DNA of 64,000 bases from DATAXP01 sp963708675 (GTDB taxonomy: Bacteria; Planctomycetota; Planctomycetia; Pirellulales; PNKZ01). The notes under the pieces are model-generated. The model was not told where the DNA came from. It made no database searches and saw nothing but the letters and a program-made list of their open reading frames with translations. The stretch covers positions 1,798,001 through 1,862,000 of the forward strand of contig CAVPTO010000003.1 in assembly GCA_963708675.1 (NCBI GenBank). The letters are read 5' to 3'. A program made the position numbers and the translations under genes. Position 1 is the first letter of the stretch, and each line of letters starts with the position of its first letter. This document shows positions 44,459 to 53,361 of the stretch, piece after piece.

Positions 44459-44560
44459 CATGCGTCTCACAGCGGGTCCATGAGACGAATCGCCGCGCAC
44501 CTTAATCGATTTCGTGGCCTACTTTCAACGACGCTTTCAGGCCAGCGCACGACGATTGTC

Positions 44561-44650
44561 CTGTAGGGAACGCCCTCCGTGGCGTTCCACGAAGCGCGAT
44601 CGAGTATCAACACGCGCGCTGCGGAACGCCACGGAGGGCGTTCCCTACAG
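44561..44650. repeat. Perfect 28-bp inverted repeat
   Basis: Arms 44561-44588 and 44623-44650 are exact complements (CTGTAGGGAACGCCCTCCGT then GGCGTTCC). The 34-nt spacer is unrelated. Just downstream of the OleC-like gene end at 44655, so it could serve as a terminator for that gene. Confidence 0.85.
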
Positions 44651-44654
44651 ATCG

Positions 44655-46292
44655 TTAACCCATGCGACTCGCCGCCCACACGGCTAGCGCTTCTCGGGCG
44701 ATCTTTGCGTTGTGGCGAGTGTCGACGGGCAGGGGAGCGGAATGCATGAGAAAGTCGCGAATGCCGCGAGTCGCATCGTAGCTGTCTGCAAGTTCGCGCA
44801 GCGATTGTTCGAGCGCAGAAGTCATCGCCAGATTCGATCCTTTTCGCGACTCAAGCACCACGACCGGCTTCTGCGAGCCGATTGGGCCGGTGCCGACGAG
44901 GGCGGATCGCAACACCCCGGGATGCTGGTTGAAGATTCCCTCGACGGGATCGGTGAAGTAGGTGCGCTCGACGGTCACGGCGCGCTGCGACTTGCGACCG
45001 CAGAACCAGAAGCGATCCTGCTCGTCGAGATGCCCCACGTCCCCCATGCGATGCCAAAACGTGTGGCCATCGACGATCTTCGACGCGGCCATCGCCTCTT
45101 CGCGCTGCCAGTAGCGCGTGACCACCTCGCCGCGCACGATGAGCTCGCCGATCTCGCCCTGCGGCAATGCTTCGGCAACGTCGATCGTCGCGATCGGTTC
45201 ATCCGTGATGCGAATCACACGCCACTCTATGCCCGGAAAGCGGCGACCGACGCACGTGCCACGCCCTTGCATCCAATCGGCCTTCGTGTGGTCGAGCACT
45301 TCCTTCGCCGAAATCGTTGCCACAGGCAGGGCTTCCGTCGCGCCGTAAGGCGTGTGCATCCCCGCGTCGGGAGTGAGGCACGACGTCATCGTCTGCAAAA
45401 TGTCGGGCGAAATCGGCGCGCCGGCCGACAGCACGCACTTCAGCTTTGGCAAATGGATCTTGCGCTCGACACAGTACGGACCGACGCGACTCCACACGGC
45501 TGGCGACGCAAAGGCCTGTGTGACTTCGCAATCGAGTGCCGCCTCGACGATCTTCTCAGGCTCCGCCCGCGCAGGACGGCTGAAGTCCATCTCGGGAAAC
45601 ACCGTCGTCACACCCATCGCGGCGTCGAACAACGCGAAGAGCGGAAAACATGCGAGGTCGATTTCGCCCGGCTGAATGCCGTACTGATCGCGAATGTCGG
45701 TCACTTGGCGGTTGAAGTTGCCGTGCGTGAAGAGGACCGGCTTCGGCGGACCGGTGCTGCCGCTGGTGAAAATGATCGCGGCGGGATCGTCGACTTCGAG
45801 CGGTTCCATCTCGGGCCCGCTCCACGGCTCGGCCGCCAGCTTGCCAAGCGTCACGCAATCGCCCAGAGTCCACGAGCCGGTGGTGACATTGTAGCGAGCG
45901 CCAGCGAAGCGTCGGCCCATCAAGCGGCGGACGACATGCACCATCGGGATCGCGATGAATCCGTCGGGCTCGACCTCGTCCAAGCACTTGAGCAGATTCT
46001 CGCGGCCCATGCCGGGGTCGATGAGCACCATGACCGCGCCGCATTTTAAACTGGCGAACACCAGCTCGACGAACTCGATGCCGGGTCGCACCATCAGCAC
46101 GAGACGCGTCTCCGGGCCGACGCCCATTCGCTTGAGGCCGCGAGCGAATTGGTCGCTGCGATGGTCGAGCTCGGCGAACGTGATCGAACGATACGTGCGG
46201 TGGCCTTGCGCGTCGCGACGATCGGGAACGACGACGGCCCGCTGATCGGGATGCAATCGCGCCATTTCGACGAGACGCTCGGCAACATTCAT
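44655..46292 (-). CDS. OleC-like AMP-binding fatty-acyl ligase / beta-lactone synthetase
   Basis: 545 aa ANL-superfamily enzyme. P-loop IIFTSGSTGPPKPVLFTHGNF, A5 TPYGATEALPVAT, A8-like MGDVGHLDEQDRFWFCGRKSQ; the late catalytic Lys is in DTRHNAKIAREALAVW. Length and details (QVTDIRDQYGIQPGE, PYGATEALP) resemble OleC of the long-chain olefin pathway, which turns beta-hydroxy acids into beta-lactones, but no oleA, oleB or oleD is nearby, so an acyl-CoA ligase role is also possible. Upstream of it is a repeat element. Confidence 0.85.
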   Translation of the reverse strand: MNVAERLVEMARLHPDQRAVVVPDRRDAQGHRTYRSITFAELDHRSDQFARGLKRMGVGPETRLVLMVRPGIEFVELVFASLKCGAVMVLIDPGMGRENLLKCLDEVEPDGFIAIPMVHVVRRLMGRRFAGARYNVTTGSWTLGDCVTLGKLAAEPWSGPEMEPLEVDDPAAIIFTSGSTGPPKPVLFTHGNFNRQVTDIRDQYGIQPGEIDLACFPLFALFDAAMGVTTVFPEMDFSRPARAEPEKIVEAALDCEVTQAFASPAVWSRVGPYCVERKIHLPKLKCVLSAGAPISPDILQTMTSCLTPDAGMHTPYGATEALPVATISAKEVLDHTKADWMQGRGTCVGRRFPGIEWRVIRITDEPIATIDVAEALPQGEIGELIVRGEVVTRYWQREEAMAASKIVDGHTFWHRMGDVGHLDEQDRFWFCGRKSQRAVTVERTYFTDPVEGIFNQHPGVLRSALVGTGPIGSQKPVVVLESRKGSNLAMTSALEQSLRELADSYDATRGIRDFLMHSAPLPVDTRHNAKIAREALAVWAASRMG

Positions 46293-46320
46293 GGCGACAT
46301 CTCGGCTGCTGATGCTCTAA

Positions 46321-46447
46321 TCCTTCTCCCTCCGGGAGAAGGTGCCGCGAAGCGGCGGATGAGGGCGGGTCGAGTTGGTAACCGCGCTCTACTGCAACCC
46401 GCCCTCACCCGGCGGCTGCGCCGCCACCCTCTCCCGAAGGGAGAGGG
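46321..46447. repeat. CTCTCCC-hairpin family, copy without terminal repeats
   Basis: Two outer hairpins (CCTTCTCCCTCCGGGAGAAGG and CCCTCTCCCGAAGGGAGAGGG) enclose the inner GATGAGGGCGGG / CCCGCCCTCACCC pair. It sits between the OleC-like and ATP-grasp genes. No TATTGATC-type ends were found. Confidence 0.75.
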
Positions 46448-46458
46448 GCTTGAAAGAC

Positions 46459-47331
46459 TCATCGCGCCACCTCGGCAAGATAGTCGAGCACGATTGCGGC
46501 CACGTCGACGTCGGTTACTGCGGCGAGTGCCTTCCAACCGGGGACGGCATTCACTTCGATGGCGTAGAGTGTACCATCGCGCGCCGGCAGCAGGTCGACG
46601 CCGGCGAATGGCGCACCGACTGCGGCGGCGGCACGAAATGCAAGCTCCGCGAGTTCATGCGTCACTTCGAGCGGTTCGCCGTGCGCGCCGCAACTGATAT
46701 TCGTGCGCCAGTCGAGCGCGTTGCGGCGTCGCATGCCGAAGATGCGATGCCCGATGATCAACAAGCGCAGGTCGCAACCTTCGTGGGCGATGAACTCTTG
46801 CACGTAAAGCACGGCGCCGAGACGTTCGAGCATGCGAAACGCGCGGAGCGCCATCGCGGCATCTTCAAGCCTCGCGATGCCGCGACCTTCGGAACCAAAT
46901 AACGGTTTTACGACGACATCGCGTCCGAGAGTGTCGAACGCCGCCATCGCTTCGTCGGCGGTTTGACAGACGATCGTCTTAGGGGTCCGCAGCCCCGCCG
47001 CCTGCAGCTTCGCTGAGGTCAGAAACTTGTCGACGGCTGCTTCGACCGCTCGCGGCGGGTTGATGACTGGCATGCCTGCGGCCTCGCAGCGAGCAAGCAA
47101 ATCCATGCGGAACACGACTTGTTCCAACGATCCCGGCGGCATCGATCGCACCAGCACGGCGTCGAACACATCGAACCTCACCGGCCCGGCATTGATCGCG
47201 ATGCCATCGTCATCGATTCGGCACGCGAGCTCCGAGAACGGCACGGCCGTGACCTGGTGACGATCGGCCGCGGCGCGTTGTAAATCGCGCAAGTACCAAC
47301 TGTCGGAGTTGCCGAGAACGCCCAGGTGCAT
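46459..47331 (-). CDS. RimK/MptN-type ATP-grasp ligase
   Basis: 290 aa. LGVLGNSDSWYLRDLQ, VNPPRAVEAAVDKFLTSAKL, VVKPLFGSEGRGIARLED (ATP-grasp loop), YVQEFIAHEGCDLRLLIIG, and AGVDLLPARDGTLYAIEVNAVPGW. Members next to mch in C1 clusters are thought to add glutamate to H4MPT (MptN-like), so that is the likely job; RimK-type ligation is the alternative. ATG at 47331 overlaps the mch stop (TAATG). Confidence 0.87.
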   Translation of the reverse strand: MHLGVLGNSDSWYLRDLQRAAADRHQVTAVPFSELACRIDDDGIAINAGPVRFDVFDAVLVRSMPPGSLEQVVFRMDLLARCEAAGMPVINPPRAVEAAVDKFLTSAKLQAAGLRTPKTIVCQTADEAMAAFDTLGRDVVVKPLFGSEGRGIARLEDAAMALRAFRMLERLGAVLYVQEFIAHEGCDLRLLIIGHRIFGMRRRNALDWRTNISCGAHGEPLEVTHELAELAFRAAAAVGAPFAGVDLLPARDGTLYAIEVNAVPGWKALAAVTDVDVAAIVLDYLAEVAR

Positions 47332-48284
47332 TACGTGGTAAACGAGCGTTGAAGGACCGAGGGGTTGAGCGTGCCGAAACGATGGACGCGGCCGGTGTCG
47401 ACGTTTTGAAATGTCACCATCGCCGGGCTGAAGAGCAGGGGGTCGATGTCGTAAAACTTGCGGCCGTAGCGCTCGAAAATCTCCGCGAACGGTTGGCCAT
47501 AGTCGCTCGATGCGTTGCTCGGCACTTTCGGGCCAAGCGCGTTGAGCGACTCGTCGTCGCCGCGGACCCACAATGTCACTTCGGCGCCGTAGAGAATCGA
47601 GTCGTTGGTGCGCCCTATGGCGGCGAGATCGTTCCTTGCCAGCGGCGGCAACGGCGCGGTTCCCCAAGCACTGACGATGCGTTTCAAATCGAAGTCGAGC
47701 TCGAGCAACTTGTGCATCGTTGTCTCGACGCTGCGAGCCACGACTTGCAACGAGCCGGCGATGCTCGACGTCGGCGCGACGAGCACCGTGAGTTGCGAAG
47801 TCGCGACGCCGCAAGACTTCGCAAGATCTTCGACCACCGAGGCTGGCGGAAGTTGACGCGTTTCGAGAGCGCCGACGGCGACGGTCGAGGCCTCGCTAAT
47901 ACCGAAGCGCTCGAAAAACTTCTCACGCGCCGCGCAGGCACGCATCGGCCCCGATCCCATCGCGAAATAGCCGTCCCCCTTCACTTCCCATCCGGCGTAC
48001 TGAGCGGCCATGCACGCCCAGATCGGTTGATCGCTAAACACCGTCACCGCGGGACCAGCGATGTCGGGGATGGTCGATGGCACGAGCGACACGGTGCCGA
48101 GCCCACCCATGCACGCTTCGGCCAGCTTGACGCCGGCCTCGAGACCGCCGAGCGTTTCGATGCCCAGGTCGAGCACCGTCGCGTCGGCAGTGCGATGAAC
48201 GGCGATGCGAAGCCGCGCCGCCTCGGACGTCAGTTGGTCGCAAATCTTTGCGGCGCGCTCGTTCAGTTTCATTGCGGCCATCAT
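47331..48284 (-). CDS. mch: Methenyltetrahydromethanopterin cyclohydrolase
   Basis: Interconverts 5,10-methenyl-H4MPT and 5-formyl-H4MPT in formaldehyde oxidation. KLNERAAKICDQLTSEAARLRI, TLGGLEAGVKLAEACMGGLGTV, DQPIWACMAAQYAGWEV, YFAMGSGPMRACAAREKFFERFG, VLVAPTSSIAGSLQVVARSVETTMHKL, PLPPLARNDLAAIGRTNDSILYGAEVTL. About 317 aa, normal for Mch. Three nearby ATGs (48272, 48281, 48284) are possible starts. Coupled to the ATP-grasp gene; other H4MPT genes must be elsewhere. Confidence 0.93.
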   Translation of the reverse strand: MMAAMKLNERAAKICDQLTSEAARLRIAVHRTADATVLDLGIETLGGLEAGVKLAEACMGGLGTVSLVPSTIPDIAGPAVTVFSDQPIWACMAAQYAGWEVKGDGYFAMGSGPMRACAAREKFFERFGISEASTVAVGALETRQLPPASVVEDLAKSCGVATSQLTVLVAPTSSIAGSLQVVARSVETTMHKLLELDFDLKRIVSAWGTAPLPPLARNDLAAIGRTNDSILYGAEVTLWVRGDDESLNALGPKVPSNASSDYGQPFAEIFERYGRKFYDIDPLLFSPAMVTFQNVDTGRVHRFGTLNPSVLQRSFTT

Positions 48285-48416
48285 GCGCAATACTGCCCCG
48301 GGTGTGCAACGCCCGACGCAGGAGAATGCCCAAAGCAGGGACGCGATCCCTGGTCGTGCGTGGCTATTCTGAGGTACGATTGTCGCGGGCATTCCTGCTT
48401 CGGAGAACGCATCGCC

Positions 48417-49072
48417 GTGGCTAGTCTGACGGTCGAAAACTATCTCAAGGCGATCTACCAGATCAGCCATCAAAACGACGGTCCTGCCGCGACCGGCGAG
48501 GTGGCGCAGTGCTCGACGTGTCGCCGGGCACGGTGACGAGCATGCTCAAGACGCTGGCCGACGGCGGCCTGGCAAAGTACACGCCTTACGAGGGCGTGCG
48601 ACTGACGCCGGCTGGCAAGGCGATGGCCTTGCGCGTGGTGCGGCGGCATCGGCTGATCGAGCTGTTTCTCGTCCGCACGTTACAGCTCACGTGGGACGAA
48701 GTACACGAAGAAGCCGAGAACATGGAGCACGCGGTAAGCGATCTGCTCGTCGACCGCATCGACACGTTTCTCGGACATCCGAAGACCGACCCGCACGGCG
48801 ACCCGATTCCTAGTGCCGAAGGGTCGATCGAGCCAGAATCGCATCGCACGCTGGCCGACTGCCAGCCGGGCGAAGTGTTCGAGTTGGCGCGAGTGTTGGA
48901 CCAAACGCCCGAGTTCCTCCGCTATCTCACCGAGGCCGGCCTGCCGCTGGGCTCCAAGGGGGAAGTGGTCAGCAATCGCGCGGAGTCTGGCGTCATTCAG
49001 ATCGCCGTTGGTCGTCGCACCACCATGCTGGGTCATGGCGCCGCCGAAAAGCTGCTCGTGACGCAAGGTTAG
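48417..49072 (+). CDS. DtxR/MntR-family metal-dependent repressor, frame broken near 48505
   Basis: N-terminal HTH begins at GTG 48417 (GGAG upstream): VASLTVENYLKAIYQISHQND, GEVAQ; the frame then breaks and continues in the -1 frame as LDVSPGTVTSMLKTLADGGLAKYTPYEGVRLT. One base missing between cag and tgctcgac (about 48508) restores one ~219-aa protein. Dimer and metal domain: RLIELFLVRTLQLTWDEVHEEAENMEHAVSDLLVDRID with metal ligands, HPKTDPHGDPIP, then a FeoA/SH3-like C-terminal domain. Represses iron or manganese uptake genes when metal is bound. Divergent from mch. Confidence 0.85.
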
Positions 49073-49149
49073 CGACGGCTTGGCACGGCACCGCCTTTGC
49101 AGCGGATATTGCTTAGGGGTGCAACCCCGCTGGTGGGATTGCGCCCGTA

Positions 49150-49166
49150 AGTCGCTATTGGCGACT
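49150..49166 (+). other. Small hairpin in the leader of the HPF-like gene
   Basis: AGTCGC-TATTG-GCGACT stem-loop about 27 nt before the ATG at 49193, preceded by a weaker GGGG/CCCC hairpin near 49115. Could influence translation. Confidence 0.35.
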
Positions 49167-49192
49167 CATCAAAGGCAAAGAGGAGCATCGCG

Positions 49193-49933
49193 ATGACCGT
49201 AGGAACGAACGACCACGCACTTCGCGTCGACATCGATAGCGGCAGCTACCACTTGAGCAAGGTGATGCGCGAGAGAATGGACGGCGACCTGCATACGCTT
49301 CGCAAGATGATCGAAGACTTTCCGACTTCGGACTTGAAGGTCGAGATCGATCAGCAGCACGGAACGATTCACCTCTCGACGAGCTTGCGGCTGGCGAACC
49401 ATACGCTCTACACCGGCGACGCCGACGACCAGCTTCATCCCGCCTGGGAGCGGTGCATTCGCAAGCTCATGAATAAGGTGCGGGCGTTCAAGGAACGGCT
49501 TGCGAACAAAGATGAGTACACGAAGGAAGCCGACGGCACGTCGCACAAGGTGCGGCCTTCGATGGACCCGGATGCGGCGGCTCTCGATGAGGCGATTGCA
49601 CAGCTTGATTACCCGGCATTTCGCGATGCGCTGGCGGTGTACGACGAAGCGATCGAGAAGCGCATCGGCCGCATCGTGCAGCGACATCCGGCGACCGAAA
49701 CAGCACTCGAAGACGGACTGACGATCTCAACGATCATGGAAGAAGTGTTTCTCAACGCCTTCGAGCGCGCCGCACATCGCCCGATGCAGGTGCCGCTCGG
49801 GCAATGGCTCGAAGATTTGATCGAGCCGTCGATTTCCATTCTCGAACGCCATCCCGACGAGGAACGCGCGAACATTGAGCTCGTGCAGGCGGCGAAAGAA
49901 GCGATCGATCGCCAAGCGTCGTCTCGGAACTGA
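49193..49933 (+). CDS. HPF/RaiA-like ribosome-associated protein with extra C-terminal domain
   Basis: 246 aa. AGGAG ribosome site before the ATG. The N-terminal ~100 residues have the ribosome hibernation factor pattern (SYHLSKVMRERMDGDLHTLRKMIEDFPTSDLKVEIDQQHG, IHLSTSLRLANHTLYTG). The C-terminal half is helical and ends in TISTIMEEVFLNAFERAAHRPMQVPLGQWLEDLIEPSI, somewhat like sigma-factor region 2 helices, an unusual addition. Probably protects idle ribosomes under stress; the extra domain is unexplained. Confidence 0.75.
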   Translation: MTVGTNDHALRVDIDSGSYHLSKVMRERMDGDLHTLRKMIEDFPTSDLKVEIDQQHGTIHLSTSLRLANHTLYTGDADDQLHPAWERCIRKLMNKVRAFKERLANKDEYTKEADGTSHKVRPSMDPDAAALDEAIAQLDYPAFRDALAVYDEAIEKRIGRIVQRHPATETALEDGLTISTIMEEVFLNAFERAAHRPMQVPLGQWLEDLIEPSISILERHPDEERANIELVQAAKEAIDRQASSRN

Positions 49934-49947
49934 GAACGTTCCGACAC

Positions 49948-52900
49948 TCAGGAGGTTTCGTCGTGGCGCTCGTGCCACACCGACGTATGAAAAATGCCCG
50001 CCGGGCGATGCATCCGCACGACCGGCGAGTGTTTTTCGATGCGAAGTCGCTTGCGTGGACGACGCGGCATCTCGGCAGGTGGATCGGCGGGCAACTCGGG
50101 CACGTCGATCATTGGTTCGGGAAGCAAGTCGGCCTTCGGCGCTGGCGGCGGTTCGATTGGAGGCGGCGGCGCCACGAAGACCGGTTGCACGACGGGCGGC
50201 GGCTCGACGACCTTGACGTACTCGATAACCTTCACGGGCTCGATGATCTTCGGCTCTGGAATCTTCACAGGCTCGACGTAGGCGCGGCCCTTGGCGGGTA
50301 GCGTGATGACCGGCACGCCGCGACTGCCGAACAGGCGAGCCATGTGTTCGTGGCAGGTGAAGACGATTAGTTGGTGGCCGCGCTCGGCGAAGGTTTGCAA
50401 CACGCCGGCTGCGGCGGCTGCGCGCTGGGCGTCGAAATTCACGAGCACGTCGTCGAGCAGCATCGGCAATCGTGCGCCACGGCGAGCGTAGGCGCTCACC
50501 AGCGCCAACCGCAAGCTGAGATACACCTGCTCGCGTGTGCCGCGACTCAGCACTTCGACGCGAATCGATTGTCCCTGTCGATCGTCGACCCGAAGCACGT
50601 CTTCATCGAGCGGCGTCCACACGCGTTGGTATCGGCCCTCGGTCATCTGGGCGAGATATTGCGACGCTTCGCGCAGCGTCTCGGGCTGTCGTTGCGACTC
50701 GTATTGTTTGCGAACCATCGCGAGCGCGCGATGCGTGACGGCCTGCGTCTGCCAACGTTCGACCGCTTCGCGCAGCTGTTGGTCAACGGCCGCGCGTTCG
50801 AGCAGGCGATCGCTGAGCTGCGTGTCGCCTGCCATGCCGAGCAGCCGCTCGTGCGTTTGCCCGCGTTGCTCGGCCGTCGTGCGCACTTGCTTCACCAATT
50901 CGTCGCGACGCTCGGTGGTCGACGCTTTTTCGCGCAGCGTTTCCGGCTGGTCGTGTTGCGTCAGGTGTTGCTCGATCTCCGCCGGCGAAGCGTCGCCGAT
51001 GATTCGGGCCAATTCGCGAGTGAGCGTGTCGCGTTCGACTTCGAGACCCTGGATGCGCGCGGCTTCGACGGCCCAGCGGCGCAACTGCGCCTCATCGGCC
51101 GCCCCCGCCTCGTCGAGCAAGGCCTGTCGACGACGTCGCACCGAACCAGCGGCGCGTGTGGCCTTGCGTTCGAGGTGACGCAGCCGTCGATCGGACTTGC
51201 GCAACTCGCCACGTCGTTCGACGAGCAATTGCTGCTCGATGAGCGCCTCGTGCAAGGCGTTGAGCAGCGCCTCGGGCTCGCCGTCTTCGAGCTTGAGGCG
51301 TGAATCGGTGACGAGCGTCGTGATGCGTTGATGCAGGGCGTCGCGCTCGCGTTTGCGTTCGATGAGTTCGTTGCGGTTGCGAGCGATGCCACGTGTCATT
51401 TCTTCGAGCGCATCGCGGCGATCGGCGAAAGCCCGCAACTGTTTTACGGACAGCGTCCCCGGTAGTCCGGCGGCCTCGAGCCCCTGACGCCAACGGCGGC
51501 GCGCGACGTCGAATTCTTCCTTCGCTTGCTTGAATCTCTTGCGTGCGGACCCGTGCTGCGATTGTGTGCTCTTGCGGTCGGCCTCGAGTGGAAGCAACTG
51601 CTCGATCGCGGCTTGCTCCTTCTCGGCCGCGGCAAGTCGCGCGAGCAGCGGCCCGCCGCCTTTGGGAAGTTCGGCATCGAGACGATCGCGCTCGGCCTTC
51701 GCGTCGGCGATTTGCTTCGTCAGCAGAGCGGCTTGTTGTTCGTTGGTGTCGAAGTCGCGCGCGGCCGAGCGCTCCATCCAATGCTTGACGCCCGAGGCCG
51801 CGCCGGCCGAAACGAGCCCGAGCACGGCCATCATCCAACCGGTGCTTCGTAAAAACGCCTGCGGCAGTAACGTGCCGGTGAGCATGAGCGCGACGCCGAT
51901 GGCGAACACGCCGCCCAGCACGCCGAGCAGCCACACGGGCAGGATTTGATTGTCGACGATGTAGTGGCCTTCTTGCGAAACCTCGCCTTGCTGCCGCGAC
52001 ATGTCGGCCAGCCGCTCATCGAGTTGCACGCGCTTCCGCAGCTTCGTGACAAGCTCGCCGGCCTTCTGATGGCCCGCGGCGACATCGTCGTGCCCGTGTT
52101 CGTCGAGCTTCTTCTGCACGTCGGCTTGTTGCTCGGCAAGCGCGTCGTCGGCACGCTTCACGCCTTGCTTGGCTTCAACGAGCTGTCGCTGAGCGGCGCG
52201 ACATTGCCGCTCGAGCGGCTTGAGGCGTTCGAGCGCGGCGGCCTGAAACGTGAATTTGCCGTCGGCCGGCTGCGCGAGGCCGAGCAGGCGGTGCTCCTCG
52301 GCGAGTTGTTCGGTGGAGAGGTCGATGTCGCCTTGCAGTTGCTTGATCTGCGACGCCAGCGACTTGAGCCAGCCTTGTTGTTCGACGAGGGCCTCGATCC
52401 GCGGGCCATGCTTCACTAACGAATCGCGGATGCGCAGCTTTCGAGCTTCGCGACGCAGATCGCGACGCTTGCGTCCGACGTGCGCGATGCGTCGCTTCCA
52501 GGTTTTGATCTTCGCCGCGAGGGCGTCGAGTTCTTCGAGGGCCCCGCCGCGCAGCGAACCGACGTCGCCAAGCGATTTGAGTTCGGCGAGCACCTGGCTG
52601 CGCCGTTGCCACGGTTCGCGTGCGGCGGCGGCCTTGTCGAGCCAATCGAGCCGCTGTTGGCAGCGACGCTGTTCGGCTTCCAGGCCCGCGAGCGTTTGAT
52701 CGAGCCGGTCGCGCTCTTGCAGCAAACCAGCGTACTGCCGCGCTTGATGGCCGAGTCGTGAGGTTTCATCGCTCAATCGATGCCGCTCGCCGACGAGTTG
52801 TACTATTTGCGACGTGCGGCCATCGGGCGCGAGCAACCGATTGCGCGATGTGTCGAGCTCGCGCATCACGTCGATCAGCGAAACGCGGTCGAGCCCGGTC

Positions 52901-53361
52901 GCCAGTCGGTAAAGCATGTCGGCTGCGGCGGTGTCGCTGAGCGTGCCGAGCTCTTGAATCTCGCGCATGCCGATGGCGAACACGTTGCGGAAGATCGGCT
53001 CATCGACGCCCGACAACAATGAATCGAGCGTCGGAGCATCGTGCGCGGGGCCACGTGCATCGACAACCCGCACTTGGCCATCGACCGTGCCGCGGTCGTC
53101 GTCGGCACGATGGACGACCAATCGTCCGCGCGGGGTCGCGACGTTCAACCGTCCGCCGGCGCGGCCGCCACCGAGCGGCGGCAAGTAGCGAGCCCGCCGC
53201 TCGTCGTTGAAGCCGTAGAGCATCGCCCGCACGAATTGCATGAGCGTCGTCTTGCCTGCTTCGTTCGGGCCGTAGATGACGGTCAGCCCGTCCGAGACGC
53301 CGCTCAGCGACAGCCCGTTCCAAGCTCCAAAACCGTCAATCTCGACTTCATGAATCTTCAT
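49948..53361 (-). CDS. YhaN/SbcC-like SMC-type ATPase
   Basis: 1137 aa. N-terminal half-ATPase MKIHEVEIDGFGAWNGLSL, Walker A IYGPNEAGKTT and FRNVFAIGMREIQELG; two long coiled coils separated by a short hydrophobic hinge with two membrane-like segments (VWLLGVLGGVFAIGVALMLTG and STGWMMAVLGLVSAGAASG); then the C-terminal signature and Walker B (LPMLLDDVLVNFDAQRAA) and H-loop (QLIVFTCHEHMARLFG). After it comes an unrelated Pro/Val/Glu-rich tail (IPEPKIIEPVKVIEYVKVVE). Membrane segments are typical of YhaN. Coupled by ATGA to the phosphoesterase gene upstream. Confidence 0.85.
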   Translation of the reverse strand: MKIHEVEIDGFGAWNGLSLSGVSDGLTVIYGPNEAGKTTLMQFVRAMLYGFNDERRARYLPPLGGGRAGGRLNVATPRGRLVVHRADDDRGTVDGQVRVVDARGPAHDAPTLDSLLSGVDEPIFRNVFAIGMREIQELGTLSDTAAADMLYRLATGLDRVSLIDVMRELDTSRNRLLAPDGRTSQIVQLVGERHRLSDETSRLGHQARQYAGLLQERDRLDQTLAGLEAEQRRCQQRLDWLDKAAAAREPWQRRSQVLAELKSLGDVGSLRGGALEELDALAAKIKTWKRRIAHVGRKRRDLRREARKLRIRDSLVKHGPRIEALVEQQGWLKSLASQIKQLQGDIDLSTEQLAEEHRLLGLAQPADGKFTFQAAALERLKPLERQCRAAQRQLVEAKQGVKRADDALAEQQADVQKKLDEHGHDDVAAGHQKAGELVTKLRKRVQLDERLADMSRQQGEVSQEGHYIVDNQILPVWLLGVLGGVFAIGVALMLTGTLLPQAFLRSTGWMMAVLGLVSAGAASGVKHWMERSAARDFDTNEQQAALLTKQIADAKAERDRLDAELPKGGGPLLARLAAAEKEQAAIEQLLPLEADRKSTQSQHGSARKRFKQAKEEFDVARRRWRQGLEAAGLPGTLSVKQLRAFADRRDALEEMTRGIARNRNELIERKRERDALHQRITTLVTDSRLKLEDGEPEALLNALHEALIEQQLLVERRGELRKSDRRLRHLERKATRAAGSVRRRRQALLDEAGAADEAQLRRWAVEAARIQGLEVERDTLTRELARIIGDASPAEIEQHLTQHDQPETLREKASTTERRDELVKQVRTTAEQRGQTHERLLGMAGDTQLSDRLLERAAVDQQLREAVERWQTQAVTHRALAMVRKQYESQRQPETLREASQYLAQMTEGRYQRVWTPLDEDVLRVDDRQGQSIRVEVLSRGTREQVYLSLRLALVSAYARRGARLPMLLDDVLVNFDAQRAAAAAGVLQTFAERGHQLIVFTCHEHMARLFGSRGVPVITLPAKGRAYVEPVKIPEPKIIEPVKVIEYVKVVEPPPVVQPVFVAPPPPIEPPPAPKADLLPEPMIDVPELPADPPAEMPRRPRKRLRIEKHSPVVRMHRPAGIFHTSVWHERHDETS

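Larger units (their letters stand above)
44127..44654. other. 528-bp intergenic region filled with palindromic repeats
   Basis: Between the TlpA lipoprotein and the OleC-like gene. It holds, in order, a CTCTCCC-type hairpin (44137-44182), the GTGCAA element copy 2, a CGCTTGCGGTTTCGCGCG hairpin and a perfect 28-bp inverted repeat. No convincing coding frame. Confidence 0.7.

Noticed and set aside
44655..46292. Firm assignment as oleC
   Set aside because: Sequence resembles OleC, but no oleA, oleB or oleD is in the window, so the gene symbol was withheld.
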